Of a DNA stretch of 64,000 bases, positions 9,791-22,900 are shown piece after piece. The notes below the pieces were generated by a model, which was given only the letters and a program-made list of their open reading frames with translations, searched no databases and was not told the origin of the DNA. The DNA comes from Epiperipatus broadwayi (Eukaryota > Onychophora > Udeonychophora > Euonychophora > Peripatidae), in the NCBI GenBank assembly GCA_028023455.1, contig JAQFVV010000042.1, positions 6,841,922 through 6,905,921 of the forward strand. The letters are read 5' to 3'. A program made the position numbers and the translations under genes. How positions within the stretch are numbered: the stretch's first letter is position 1; every line of letters begins with the position of its first letter.

Positions 9791-12700
9791 TGTGATTAAT
9801 TGTTGATTTGAAAGTTTGGCATTTTCGTTTTGAAATATGATGGTTTCTAATTGTATATTTTTGTACAATAAAAGATTTAATTTTGCATTGACTTAATTGG
9901 AGATGAAGTATTGGTAAGATGGATGAAAGTTGAGATTTTTCAGTGCATAATGCAAAGAATTCATGCTGTAAAATTTGTGTGTAAGAGAGTGGCTAAACAA
10001 TTGCAAACTACAACTGATGATCGATCAATATTATTTGTTTGTAGTTCCTTGTTAACTTATTAACTTCATCTACTTTTTTGTTGACAATTTAATATACATA
10101 CATATAAGTAATTATCAAATATTTGGATAGAAAAACTTAACAGAGGAAGGAAGAACTTAAAAGTTTATGTGAAGATACTATGTTTTGTAAAAAGTTTGGT
10201 GGGAATGGAAGAAACTCAGCTGGAAACAAAATTCCACTTTCCAATTAATATACACTTTTATTATATTTATTTCATTTTGATGTTGAAATCTGGGGTTTTC
10301 AATTTTACTTTGCACATTTAATTCTAAAAGTTGTAATGACAGAGTATTTGTTTTACTAAAATAGCATATTAGACTTTAATGCTTTCTTTAAAACATATTG
10401 ATTTATATTATGAACACTAATATTAACAGAAGCTAATTAAATTTCTTCTGATAAACGAAATAAATTTTTTAAAAATTAGTTAGAATAGCATTGTAAATGA
10501 ATTTCAAGAAAAAGAAGAGAGATGAATGGATCTAAGCATTAAATAACTAAAGTGACAGAAAAAAGAATTTACATTATGATTTGAAATAAAGAAAAATATT
10601 AATGCTGTTAAATGTGAAAAGTTTCCATCAGTTAGTTTAGTTTTTTGAGTAATTAATATAATAAATTAGATTAATTTTTCTAATTAGGAGCAAATTCATT
10701 TTAGAAAAGGCTTTATTAAATTTTATGATGCAGTCTAACTACTGAGATATTGGAATGAAACTTGCCAATTGTGTTGTGATGGTTATTGTTTATTCTGGAC
10801 ATTATCATCATATAGTATATCAGCATGCATGTTCAAAATTAAAAAAAAAAGAAACTTGTAAGAGGTGGTGGTCATGTGATGTTTATTGGTTTAATAAGCA
10901 GTAAACATAATTATTTTAATCTTGTAAATTATAATCATAGAATTTATGGCAAATATTCAGTAGCACAATTTATCAAATAACTATAAACTATTTAAGTAAT
11001 GATTAACATTTAACGCTAATACCAATGGATAAAACAGGTAGGAGATGACAGAAATATATCAGTTATTTAAAATTAAATTTTAATAAAATTAATAACTTAA
11101 ATTTTCCTACTTTTGTTGAAATTTAAATTAAATAAAGTTTTTATGACATATTTCTGAATATAAATAATATATTAGTCTTGATTTTGAAAAAGATCTTCAG
11201 TAGTTAATAAGATTCTGTGTAAATTGACTATTTAGAAAAAGTATTATCTATTTTTTAAATAGATAATTCAAACTGTCTTGTTTCATATTATTTTGTAAAA
11301 TATTGATAATTCTTTATTGCATCATAAGAGTCTACTGCAATTGTATATGTTTGGTAACAACTCATTTCTGTTTGCTAATTTTGCTATTCTAACATTAAAC
11401 TATCATTCTCTATTGTGAAGGAAATTGGCAAACTATCTTAAAATGTCGAATTTGGATGACATTATATTTTTATATGATTCAAAAGGAAATCAGCATTTGG
11501 ACTGCAGTTGGTGCCTATAGAGTCAGTACCTATGTGTGGTATGCACATCGGATCTTTATTGCAACAGATGCGCTTGTAGTATCTTATTACTTAATTACTT
11601 TATCTAATTGTTGGGAAGAGAATTATACATATATAAAGAATGAGAGAGATAATTGGAATTAACCTATTGAGAGATATATGAAAAAAGGAAGATTAATATA
11701 CATTGATCTTAGAAAATTCTATTTGTTAAAGTAAATTGGATTATTTTGTAGTGTAGTTTGAATTGCAAAAGAAATAGATTTAAAGAAAAAGATTGTATAT
11801 GAAATAAAAAATAATTTTGTAAATTAGAAATATAAAGGTACTGTTTATCCTCATTTTAAATATTTTTTTAAATAATACATGTTTGTTTAGAAAATAATGG
11901 AATTATTTTTGATAGCAGGAATTCATTAAATTTGTTGATGTTAATGGAATAGAATTTTGGCAAAATCACCGGCAAAGCATGATATGTTTATAATAAATTC
12001 AGGATGAAAATAAATATAAGTAAAATTCATTCCATAATGAATAGCTGATAAACATAAATATGTTTAGCATAGACTTGTAAAAATAAAACTGCATATTTTT
12101 TAAATATAGAAGCTGGTTAAAATGAAGAATGGCTGTCGTTAAATAAACTTTTTATAAAAAATGAATGTAGGACATTGAACTTGAAATTAAGAAAGAGTTT
12201 TCTAAAATGTTTTGCTTAGAATGCAACTTTAATTTGGACTTTTGTACTAAGAAAAAAGAAAAATCAGTTTGAGGTATGTGAATGTGGGTTTGAAGAAAAA
12301 TAGAAAAGATTTGTTTGATAAGATTGAGAATATTGAGATACTGAGTGAATAAAGTGAATGAAAAATAAGACAATTTTTGAAGAAATTCAAAAAGAAGAAA
12401 AATGGATTGGGAATATTCTGAGAGATAGAAGAATACTGAGAGATGTTAATAACAGATATCAAAAAGATAAAAGCACCATGTTAATGAAGAGAACAAGTAG
12501 AATTTTAAGGAAAAGATGTAACTACTTGGAGAAAATAGTTTTATGACATGTAGAATCTGTCCATTGGTAGATAATAATGAGTCAAAATAATGTATTGTTC
12601 AACATTTTTCTGCTTTATGGAAAATTATTGGCATTCTCTTTATAGTTCAGATATGTTATGTATATAAAAAAATGCACTCATTTTCATTTTTTTTTTTTAT

Positions 12701-13660
12701 TTACAAAAAGTAGTTTGTAAAGAAATGATTTTTCTGCTCAGTACTAGTTTTAAATAATTTCATTGTAAAATTTTTTAACTCTTCCATATTCTTAGTTATT
12801 GTTGATTTACAGCACAACGATACTTAGTTTTAAATAACACATTTTTACTAAATAAATATCTGTTATTGTATATATATTTAATTCAAAGCCACATTTATTT
12901 AATTATTTTCATACTATAACTGTTATAAATTCATTTTTTTAAGGCTGGATCAGTCAGGATTTAGTAATTTGTTGCCTAGCTAAATATTGTCTTGGTTATC
13001 AAGCATTATTTGACTAGCTAATAATTGTAACCAATTAATGGATGACTTTGGATACCATAGCTAAGTCTAGGGCATTAATTACTAGAATTATAATCAAGTT
13101 GAGATGAATTTAATTATTTCTGATGACAAGCCATGATGAATCAGTATAAGATAATGTTACATTGATTATATTATCTTTTATAGCCAAGGCACAAATTATA
13201 AGAAAACTCAAAATGATACTGTTTGGACAGTTTTTAGCAGAGAGATGATTGCTTCCCAACACTTATTTGTAGTATGTGATTGATAGCACTAATTCCAAGT
13301 ATTTTATTCCTATTACATAATTTATTATATTGCAAGATTACCAAATTTTTCTTTCCTCGATTAGGCCATTTTTCATAGTGAATTCTGGTGATGTAGTTAT
13401 CTAGATATATTCTGGTTCTGATTTTTGGATTTCTTTTAGCGTTTATTTCACTGCTAACTTCTTAATTTACATAGATGATATCTTGATTGTTTTCTTTGTT
13501 TACATTTTTTTTTCTGATGTTTAGATTAGTCTTAATATTTTTCTGAAATTAATCTCTATGTTAATTGTCACATAACATTTACTCATTTTAATAATATAAT
13601 ATTCATTTGATTTTTATATTAAGTATGCTACAAATAAAAACAGCTCTGTATTTACATTAA
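9791..13660. other. AT-rich stretch, nothing firmly recognised
   Basis: Only short fragments. 'ggtcatgtgatgtttattgg' near 10870 matches the ends of the Penelope-type repeats at about 1010 and 43785, so a small remnant is likely. The frames at 11456-11662 and 12358-12546 have ordinary AT-rich composition, and I cannot assign them. Confidence 0.45.
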
Positions 13661-13830
13661 ACTTAAAATAATAAGTAATCCTCAAACTGCTTTCTGATTT
13701 TTGCCATCGTCAATAAACTTTTTGATAAAGGCAAAAAACCAGAAACAGTCTGGTGATGGAATTTGAATGCAATTCGTAGTAATCGCTGATTCTGGAGCAG
13801 AAAGCTGTTTATAGTTTATTGTATAAGGTA
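13660..13830 (+). repeat. Hammerhead-derived repeat, copy 1
   Basis: CCATCGTCA (13704-13712) can pair over nine positions with TGGTGATGG (13751-13759), forming a hammerhead stem I. GAAACAGTC lies just before the second strand, as in a hammerhead. The CUGANGA core is decayed to TTGATAA and preceded by extra bases. Downstream 'ggaatttgaatgca' is shared with 14108-14125. Confidence 0.55.
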
Positions 13831-14029
13831 AAAAAATCAAGAAATATTAAAGTTGTCATACATATTTCTTAGCAATGAAAATAAATGTCTATACTTAAGA
13901 AAAAAGTGGTTATTAAGATGTATAATCACTGACTTGATATCAGATATATATATATAACTATTTAAACAAATTTACTTGAGTCCAAAATTTTAGCATTTTT
14001 TAAATTTTAACTTTAGGCTTTTAGTTTGA

Positions 14030-14190
14030 CCATAGATATAAGAGGTAAAGGTAGTTGTCTAATTGTATGTCTTTATTGATAAAAGTAAAAGCAGAAACTG
14101 GTCTGCAGATGGGGATTTGAATGCATTACCATTTGATAATCACTGATTATTCTCTAGCTTATTATAGGTGATGATAGAGAAAAACTGTTT
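14030..14190 (+). repeat. Hammerhead-derived repeat, copy 2
   Basis: Same layout as 13660-13830: 'ttgataaaag' then 'gcagaaactggtctgcagatgg', followed by 'ggatttgaatgca' and 'taatcactgatt'. More decayed than copy 1, and stem I is no longer convincing. Confidence 0.5.
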
Positions 14191-14356
14191 TTTGTTTATA
14201 TCATTATAATAATACATGTTTCCATTCTTATGATTCCGTGTTGCTGGTATGAATCCATTTAATGCTTTTATGAAGTTGGTTATTCGCAACATCTATGATG
14301 TGGATTCCTTGTTTCTGATTTTATTTGATAAGTGACAGATTTGTTTTCAAGGTATA

Positions 14357-15410
14357 TGGTGTTTCTCCAAAAATAAGACCCAGTCTTATATTAATTTTTT
14401 GCTCCAAAAGACACTGTAAGCTTATTTTTAGGGAATATCTAATTTTTACATGTACAAAAAGCTACATTTCAAATATAAAAATATATATTTATTCAAGTAC
14501 TTTTTCTCTTTACAGAAAGTTGTAAGTTTCTTATCCTGAGAACCCTCACAGTTTTTTTTTTGTACTTGCCAGAATAGCAATAGCTTTCTTTTTCATTCAT
14601 CTTATCCAACTATCAGAATATTATTCTGTTAAATTTACCATTAGATCAAATGTTAATTGAAGATTTGTGAGTCAGGTGTAATAACAAAAATGATTATAGT
14701 TAAGAGTAGTTTGTCCACACAAAAATAATAAAAAATGTATAAAAATTCAGAAAAAATGTTTCTTTATTTCACACATACACATTAAATACATCCATTACAC
14801 CGTATGGTGTATTGAATTACAAAAATTCATATACGACACAATCACATCCATCCCTTATCAAATAGGCAAATTACTTTCCAAATTACTTGTAATATCCCTG
14901 CTTGGGTATTCTTTTTAAAAACTTTTCTTTAGAAGAAAAAGAATCTGATTTAACTTCAGCTAAACTTTGATTTTTAAAATCACTTCTGTTATTTTAATGA
15001 AGTCTTTCAGAAGAAAAAAAAATATATATTTTTCTTTTATTTTGAATATTTAAAAACTATCATACTGGAACTAAATCTAAGTATTAAATATAAATGAAAT
15101 AAGTACCTAAAAATATATAAATGATATTATAAATTGTTCAGTATACTGACTTGTGGTAGAGAAATTGTTTTTCTATAGAAGTAGAATTATGTTTGTCGAA
15201 AATAGTCGACGGGAAAAGTACAAAAGAACCATATAATTAATATTACCATTTATTTAAAGCATTAATATCAATTTATAATTCAATATGTCCATCATATGTT
15301 TCAAGTCGTCTATTGGGCTGCTGATCTTAACTAGAGCTCATACTTGGAGTAGGGCTTATATTATAAGCATCCACAAAAAATCATTAGGTCTTTTTTTCGG
15401 GGAAACACTG
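14357..15410. mobile_element. Non-autonomous TIR element, probably Tc1/mariner superfamily
   Basis: The left end reads TGGTGTTTCTCCAAAAATAA and the right end, reverse-complemented, reads CAGTGTTTCCCCGAAAAAAA, each then continuing with an AAGACC-type block. Both ends abut TA (14355-14356 and 15411-15412), as expected for a TA target duplication. After the left TIR comes 'agtcttatattaatttttt' and 'ctccaaaagacac', a sequence type I recall as widespread in animal genomes. No transposase frame is present. Confidence 0.65.
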
Positions 15411-15412
15411 TA

Positions 15413-18400
15413 ACTTGGGATACTTCGACTAATGTCTTATTTGTGGCATTGTTAGAAATCATGCTGGGCTAATACTATTTATACAGCATTGTTTATTACT
15501 TTCAGAATGGAATTCTATATCTTGTTTGTGGTATTACTAGGAATCATACTGGGATAATACCATTTATATACCATTTTTTCAAGTTGTTTATTACTTTCAT
15601 AGTTGAATGGTGCTGTAAAGATATTCTTAATATTGTATATCTATAATTGTCATTTTTTGGATAATATGAATAATTCCGTGAGTAGCAAACAGTTTTCTTG
15701 AAGCTGCATTGACAAGGAGAAATTAAATGACAGATATCTTAAACTATTTAGAGAATGCATTAATGGCAATAAGAATTTGGTATGCCAAGGATATGCATAA
15801 TCAATATAAAATTAGACTAAATGCTATCAGATTAGGTGAAAGGCTTGTTTTGTATAGCAAGGCATTATATACTTTAATTCAATATCAGAGCTTAATATTT
15901 GTATATGAGAGAGCTAATATCGTTATTCTAATAATATTTAGATGATTATTGTGCAATAAGTTCAGCACTTATTTTCAGATAACTATTTTCTGCAAAATTA
16001 AAAGGTTGGATAGAGTTTACTGGGCTCTTTTTTCTGTCAATTTTGGATTAGTGATGGTTCAGTAGTCATAGATTAGTTCTAAATATGTAAATTTATTCTA
16101 TCGACAGTGCCATTTTATGAGCATTGACTTTAGGCAGTCAATTTAGAACATTATTTTTTCTTCCTAAAATTTTATGATTTTAAAATATTTAATTAGACAG
16201 TTAATTTTTTTTTGGAATATGAAAGATGCATGTAGAAATATATTTTTGATAAAAATTTGAATAGTAATAATTTATTGCTTAATTTGAAGAATAAAGGACC
16301 TTCCCTTGAGTCATGGGAATAATTTAACTTCTGATGTTTTGCCTAGTATCTCTATCAATTTCTATATACTTTTTCTCTGTATAAGCATTTGAATGTGATG
16401 GATATATCGCCTAATCATTAATTTTAAAACGCAGAATGATGCAGATCTTTTCTATATACTTGTTCCTTGTTTTAAGTGCTTACGGTAAATGTGGGCATGT
16501 TGCTTTGGTCATCAATCTTATGACACAATATTGCTAACATTTATTAATAATGCATTACATGTGTCAGTGACCTTTCAACATCATAATGTATTAAACATTT
16601 TGGCTGATATAATTCAATTTTTTTATTGATTTGGAGATCTTATTGTATTTAAGTCCTAAATCTGTCCTTTTTATCAAGCGGACAGTGCATGATTTGGTAA
16701 GCTGAGAAAAATTATAATTCCTTTTTATTAATAGATGTACCTCATGTTAGGTTTTATCTTATGTAAGTTTGGATGAATGTTTTTAAGTCCATTTTATAGT
16801 TAATAATTCTATTTTATTTAATTAACTTTCAAGTGAATCCAAGAGATGAAATTGTGACAACTCGCACTATTACCTATATTTTACAAGCTATAGATCATCA
16901 ATTTGGGATCATGTAAAGTTTGCTTTCTATACCATTTCTTTTTTGCAGACCATGGACCATTTATTTGGAATTATGAATTCAGCCATAGAAGATAAGTAAT
17001 CTAAAAAATTATTTGACTATAATTTATGCAGCTGTTGTATAGACTGCATATGGATGTCTGTCTACTATTTTTGACTTGCTATAGCTAACACTATGTAATA
17101 TAATTTTTTTCTGGAAGGTATAATTGCTGAAGTTCAGGATGTAATTAAAATTTTTTGCAATGAATTCAAAAATATATATTATCCTGCTCACCAAAGAATC
17201 TTTCTTTTTGATTGCTATAAATTTATTCAATCACTGGGCATATAGATATTTAGTTTGGCTGTTAGACAGATTTTATAGCCAAGAAATTTATTGATCAATA
17301 ACTTGTTTAAATTAATATTTTTATACATACTTTAGATGAAAAATACATTTTACCAGATTCTAACAGATTTAAATTTATATAGTAATTTTTTGAGAAACTG
17401 TTCTATGACTAGCAAATCAAAATATGTTAGTATGCCTTATATATCAGTTGCTAGTTGTTTAAATATTGCTATATGCCACTTAAATACCAAATGATAACCA
17501 ATCATATTTAAGTAAGAGTTGCTATGGTTAATGCAGTTGAGGATTGCTCACCACCCTCTAATTGAATGTATTCTTAATGGGAGTAAATTTTTGAGAATAT
17601 CTATCATTCCACGTGGAAATATTCTAATTGATAGAGGTAGGTAGTTTACCTAGAAAAGGTGCTTTATTTAACATGCATTTATAGTCTCCACATATTCTCA
17701 TTTCTTCATTCTCTTTAATGAGCTTAATCAGTGGTGTGCACACTAAATTATTAGATTCCTTTGTACTTAGTAGAACAATTAGAATCAAGATATGCAAATT
17801 AAAGTTATTATCAATCTTCAAATAGATCCTTCTTTATAGTCAAAAATTTCTGAATTTTTTAATTTTATTTTACTAATCTGCTTTGCTGAACTTGTTTAGT
17901 TCAACAACTTGCTTACTTCAGGTGGCTAAACCAGTTATGATATTTTAAGTTGCCATGTTCTTTTATTGAAATTTCAAGATGAAGATAATGGTTTTTTTTT
18001 TTTGCATGATCATATAATGTACTCATGGTGAATAGAAATCTCGATACCTTGTTAATAGTAATTTTTTTGATCACTTTAGTGATGTCCCTCCCCCCCTCCT
18101 AATTTATTACTAGCCATCTATTTGAGGTATTGGAAATTGCAAATCAGAAATAAACTATCTTTTACATTTAGCAGTTTGTTTTGTAAAAACAGGCTGTTAA
18201 CAACTGATAACAATGTTGGAACATGAGGGCATTGTAACAGCTTTTACTAGGATTTACAGTCAATATCTATAACCATTCCTATGTGAAGTTTGTCTTTGGC
18301 CCTGATTTTCTGATTTTTTAGGTCACTTTAATAACAGAATTATTTAGTGATTTATTAGTCACTTTAATTACAGATTTTTTTTTTAATAAAGTTTAATCAT

Positions 18401-19660
18401 CTGTTAGCTCTACCAATGGATATTTGAATCACAATAAATTCCAAGATATTTTCATTGGTAAAAATTAATTCCACAAAGCATTACTAGTTAATGCTACTTT
18501 TCATGTTGCATGATTTCGTCGTCCTCTTCATTTTCCCAATTGTATAAGTTAAATGATAATTTTACATAAGTCAACTTTGAAGGAAGAATGGGAACTACTT
18601 GTGATCACTAAACTTCATAAAATGCTGATCCATTTGCAAATAAAGATTTTATTCAGATTTGTCTTAGCCTGCCCATGTAAATTATATTAACTTTCAGGAC
18701 AACTTGTGTCAAATTCTTTAAATGTTTCTATTTTTGCAATTCTTTATGTTTGTGTATGTATTTTTTTTCAAGAAATAGTATTGCATGTAGATTTCTTCAA
18801 AAAAATTTTTCTTACTTTATTACATTTTTTTTCCTTTTCCTATTTTAATTCTAGCGACAGTAAGAACCATAGTTTCTTTGTTATTTTTTTAAACTTATCA
18901 TTGAAATGTTTTCAATTTAATTATTCCTGTTGCATCAAATCTTTTGCGTACATAAAATACACTTATTTAATTACTGATTTTTGGTGAATAAGTTTTTTAG
19001 TCATTGACAGCAAACTGGAGATCAGATTTTCTAAATAATGATCTTGGTTATTGGATATAGTATAATTGTCTAAAAATTATCAGACTGTGAGCAATTAAAA
19101 GATGGCTTTGGCTTACCAGTTATAGCAAAATTTATAATGATGTTACCTATTATGATTGTAGGTAAATTTATAATGGGTTTAACTATTGTATTGACATGTC
19201 ACAACATAAATGAATATCAAATAACAAGAAATTCTGGTTATTCTGTCAGATTTTATAGCTAAGAGTTATGAAGTTTTTTTTTTATAGACAAGATACGAGA
19301 TCAAATGTATTTTATAGAAGTTTCTGGTGGGCTAGTTCTTAATTGAGATATGAAAGATTCCAAGCATTTATTCAAATAAAAATTGATAAATTATTTTAAA
19401 ATATTTTATTCCAGTTACGTGATTCACTATTACAATATACTATATAGAAAATCACATATGAGCTGAATGATAATGATATCTGTTAAAGTATCAATATTAT
19501 TTTTTTGAAGCAAAAACCAAAAAGTGACTGTTTGCTACTACTTAAGAGAAAAAAAATATTTTTTTTTCTAATATCAAAATTAAAATATCTTAATTCATAT
19601 ATTTAATCTGTTGATTATTGTATCATTGTCACTGTATATTAAATACATTTATATTAATTT
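15413..19660. other. AT-rich 5' flank of the LDAF1 gene, nothing firmly recognised
   Basis: No coding exon or clear transposon. The true promoter and 5' UTR exon of the downstream gene may lie here or further upstream. I see no sequence that fixes it. A 'tttcttttttgcag' acceptor-like string at about 16936 precedes a 15-codon frame and is not convincing. Confidence 0.4.
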
Positions 19661-19668
19661 TATATAGT

Positions 19669-19927
19669 ATGCGGCCTCCACCGTCTAATAATGTGGATGC
19701 TATTGATGTGTTAGTAGAACGACTGGCTCATTGGTTCCAAGTATTTACAGAACAATTTGGATTACAACATTTTGTCGATGTTGCAAGTCAGTTTGCAGCC
19801 TCTCATCCTCTTCTCTTTGGATTCTTAACATTGACAGTTGTCATCAGCTTTTTACCCTTTTTGCTGTTTGGTATTTTTCTCCTTATTACTTTAGGACTTA
19901 CACTTACTGGATTTCTTTTTTTAGAAG
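19669..19927 (+). CDS. LDAF1: Promethin/LDAF1 homologue, coding exon A
   Basis: N-terminal half of a 169-aa protein resembling promethin (lipid droplet assembly factor 1, TMEM159), the seipin partner that marks sites of lipid droplet formation in the endoplasmic reticulum. Exon A encodes residues 1-86 plus one base. Residues 11-45 form a probable amphipathic helix. SHPLLFGFLTLTVVISFLPF (45-64) starts the first hydrophobic hairpin, and the exon ends LFLE. Human promethin has the equivalent SHPFLAFTLLVFIV and ILEG. The ATG at 19669 lies two bases after an AG (19666-19667) with a T-rich lead, so the 5' UTR is probably in an upstream exon. An earlier in-frame ATG at 19618 would lie in the intron. 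The donor is GAAG|GTAAAT (19928). The 112-aa frame reading past the donor is an artefact. Confidence 0.85.
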
Positions 19928-22900
19928 GTAAATTCATTTATATATTGATGAAGTAGATTGTTTTTGCCTTGTAGCATATGTAACAAATAGTAGAAGTTTT
20001 ATTCATTATTCTCAGAAACATTAAACCATAAATCTATCTTGTATGTGGCTTTAGCATTAAATTTTACTGCTGCTCTGAGATTCATACTGTCAGTGATGAA
20101 TAAAACTTCCATTATGCAAGGTTTGATAAATTTGTTTATTTTGTGCACTTTTGAAGAATAAATGGATATTAATTTAGTATTACAGAAAAATGATTATATT
20201 AATCACACTTAAGATTCCATTACTTATTTAATTCTGACTGTCATCTCATGTCATTTTTACATTGTTTGAATCTAATTTCTCACTTAAAGACAGGTGACTA
20301 ATATAAATTAAAATCTTTTTTTTTTTATTGGTATGTGCACATTAATATTTAAAAATTTATTAATTTATCATCTTTTTTGCTATAAAGAGCAGTCCTCTTT
20401 ATTTTGCTCCAGAGCTATTTATTATGAGCTTAAGAAATTAATAATTGGATTCTGGTTTTTGACTTCATCAGTGAGTCTTCAGTAGTTGGTTCTGGAATAG
20501 TATGAAAAGAATTGCTCTTGAAAGCATATGTTAAGTTGATTGCTAATTACAAGGAGTAAGTGCTAAAAAGTAAAAAACGTAATGTTAAGCTTAAAGTAAT
20601 GACTAATGATAAAATAATAATCAGTATTCTTTCACTGTTAGAAGAAAAGACATTCACTCTCAGAGCAATAAAATAAAGAACTCTTCTGCTTTAGATATCC
20701 AGAAGAAATAGAATTGATTTAGGTGTTCTCTATTAAGTGCCATAGTAAAAGAAAGGGATAGAGAAAAGAATCCATCCCTGCTTTATATATCTGGAAGAAT
20801 TATGATTCCAGAAATGGGAACAGTCTTTTTTTTTTCTGGAAGTATCTTGCAAAAGACCAAACACATTATTCAAGAATTATAAGTAGCAAAATAAAGAAAA
20901 AAAGTATGAAAGTTAAAATTTTTTATTAAAATCAACCAGTATATGTATGAAGGTAAACTGCATGGAAATTTTAGAGAATAAGTTGTATAAGACTATTATT
21001 TTAATTTAATATTAGAGAATGTATATTTACCCAAAGCCAACAATGGCAAATTATCAGGATAGTGTTTTAAGTGTTACTATTTATAGTATTCCTTTGTCTA
21101 ATTACTTAACTTGCTCTCAGACAGAGAATTTACCATATATGGTATTAATTACTGCTCAGTATTTGTTAATGAATACAATTACCATTTATTGTAAAGCTGT
21201 ATTACAACAATTAATACATCAAAATGTGGATATGAAGTTTCTTGACATATATTGAATATCTCCAATTCAACAAAATAGCATTAGCAATGGAAACTGCATT
21301 CAGAAAAAATATTTGTATTCAATTCTGGAAAAGAAGAGAAAGCCAAGGATTATCCTGATTTGTAATGACAATTAGTCTAGAAGGAAATTTCTTTATTAAT
21401 TTTAACATGGAAACAGTAGTTTTCAGGTTTACTTGTAAGAAAAAGATAAATAATATTAGCATAATGGATCGGTAATGTAAGTGGATAGTGAAATTACTGT
21501 TAAATGACATTCCAAGCAATAATCTCTCAACTTTAAAAAAATTCTACTTAACTATTGCTGGTTTTTTTTTTTTTTTTTGGTAGTTTCCATTACATCTCTT
21601 ATTAGTTATCCAACTTTCCTTTTATTAAAAATGTTAATCATTCTAAAACTTTATATCTCATTTTGATTTTTGCTGATACTAATTATTGAAATAATATATA
21701 AACAATTTTTAATGGTTTTTAATGACTATTTAATTATTGCGGAAAGCTTGAAGACTTATGAGATGTCAGTGTTGGACCAATATAAAATTTTGAATTTCTA
21801 AATGATTAATTTTAAAAAGCATTTTCGTATAATTCAAAATTATACACTCCTTTTTTTAAAATTTTTTTCTTAAATTTTATACCATTTTTTAAAATGTTAA
21901 TCATGCTAGAAAGCTATCATCAGACTACATTAAAAGAATTGCTTTGTTATTACCAAGTTATAATTCCATAATGTCTAAACTATGCATATTACAATTATGA
22001 TATGTGTGAAAGTGGATTTCCACAATTATTTTGTTATACATTTTTGTTTATTCTGATATATTCTTTTATATATGTTTATTTTATAGACAGTAGTTTCATT
22101 ATATTCATGATATTCGATTCCTAGTTTTGTCATGAATATGAAATTCAATAGTAGTAGTGAACATTATACAATTTTATTAATACCGATATTGGTACTTACA
22201 TTAGTCCAGTGATGATGAAAGTTGATAACACAAACAAATGTGTATATAAAGAAGGAATTAAACACACTTACAACCTTCTTAAAAAGAAATGAATTTTATG
22301 TGAATATTTGATATTCTGATGATGAGAAAGTTATTAGTCAAAATGTTGGTTTAACTGTTTTACAATTTAAACTATGCTATGATGTCATGAAAGAATGCTG
22401 ACATGAGTAATCAATGATCTGGCTAAAGTAACGTATAATTTACTGTCCATCTTAATTCTTGCCAAAGTAAATATCATATATATATATATTTTTTTTACAA
22501 AATTAAATGATTAAAATTTGGCACTTTATATCCATAGTTTAGACAAATAATGATGCTGTTTCATTCAGGATTATCGAAAGAGAGTAGCCATTTGTAGCGG
22601 AATGTGGTTTGAGTTAAAAAAATTCAGTCTGCTGCCGTAGTGATACTAAGAAACAAGTTTGTAAATGGACAGAATTGCACTATTGAATATATGTATATTA
22701 TTTTTTTTTTGTTTGGTTATCACTTGGAATAAATGTAGTTTGTTAAAAGTTTACTTGTTAGAAGATCATTTCTTGCAAAAAAGGTAAATGCGTGTTTGTT
22801 TAATTTCCACTAAAAAAGATATACATGGCCATTTTTGAAAGTAATTAATCTTTATAAGTATACATGATGGAAGATAATTTCTCACAAAAAACATAAATGC

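Noticed and set aside
16930-17000. Acceptor-like 'ttcttttttgcag' followed by an ATG in good context
   Set aside because: The frame has only 15 codons before a stop and no link to the LDAF1 exon. A similar non-coding motif occurs just upstream at about 16890.
19618-19668. Upstream in-frame Met extending the LDAF1 start by 17 residues
   Set aside because: The extension crosses an acceptor-like AG, has an intron-like composition and no similarity to promethins.
20440-20505. Minus-strand CUGAUGA considered as another hammerhead
   Set aside because: The GAAA is reduced to GAAUCC and no cleavage triplet or stem I partner is visible.
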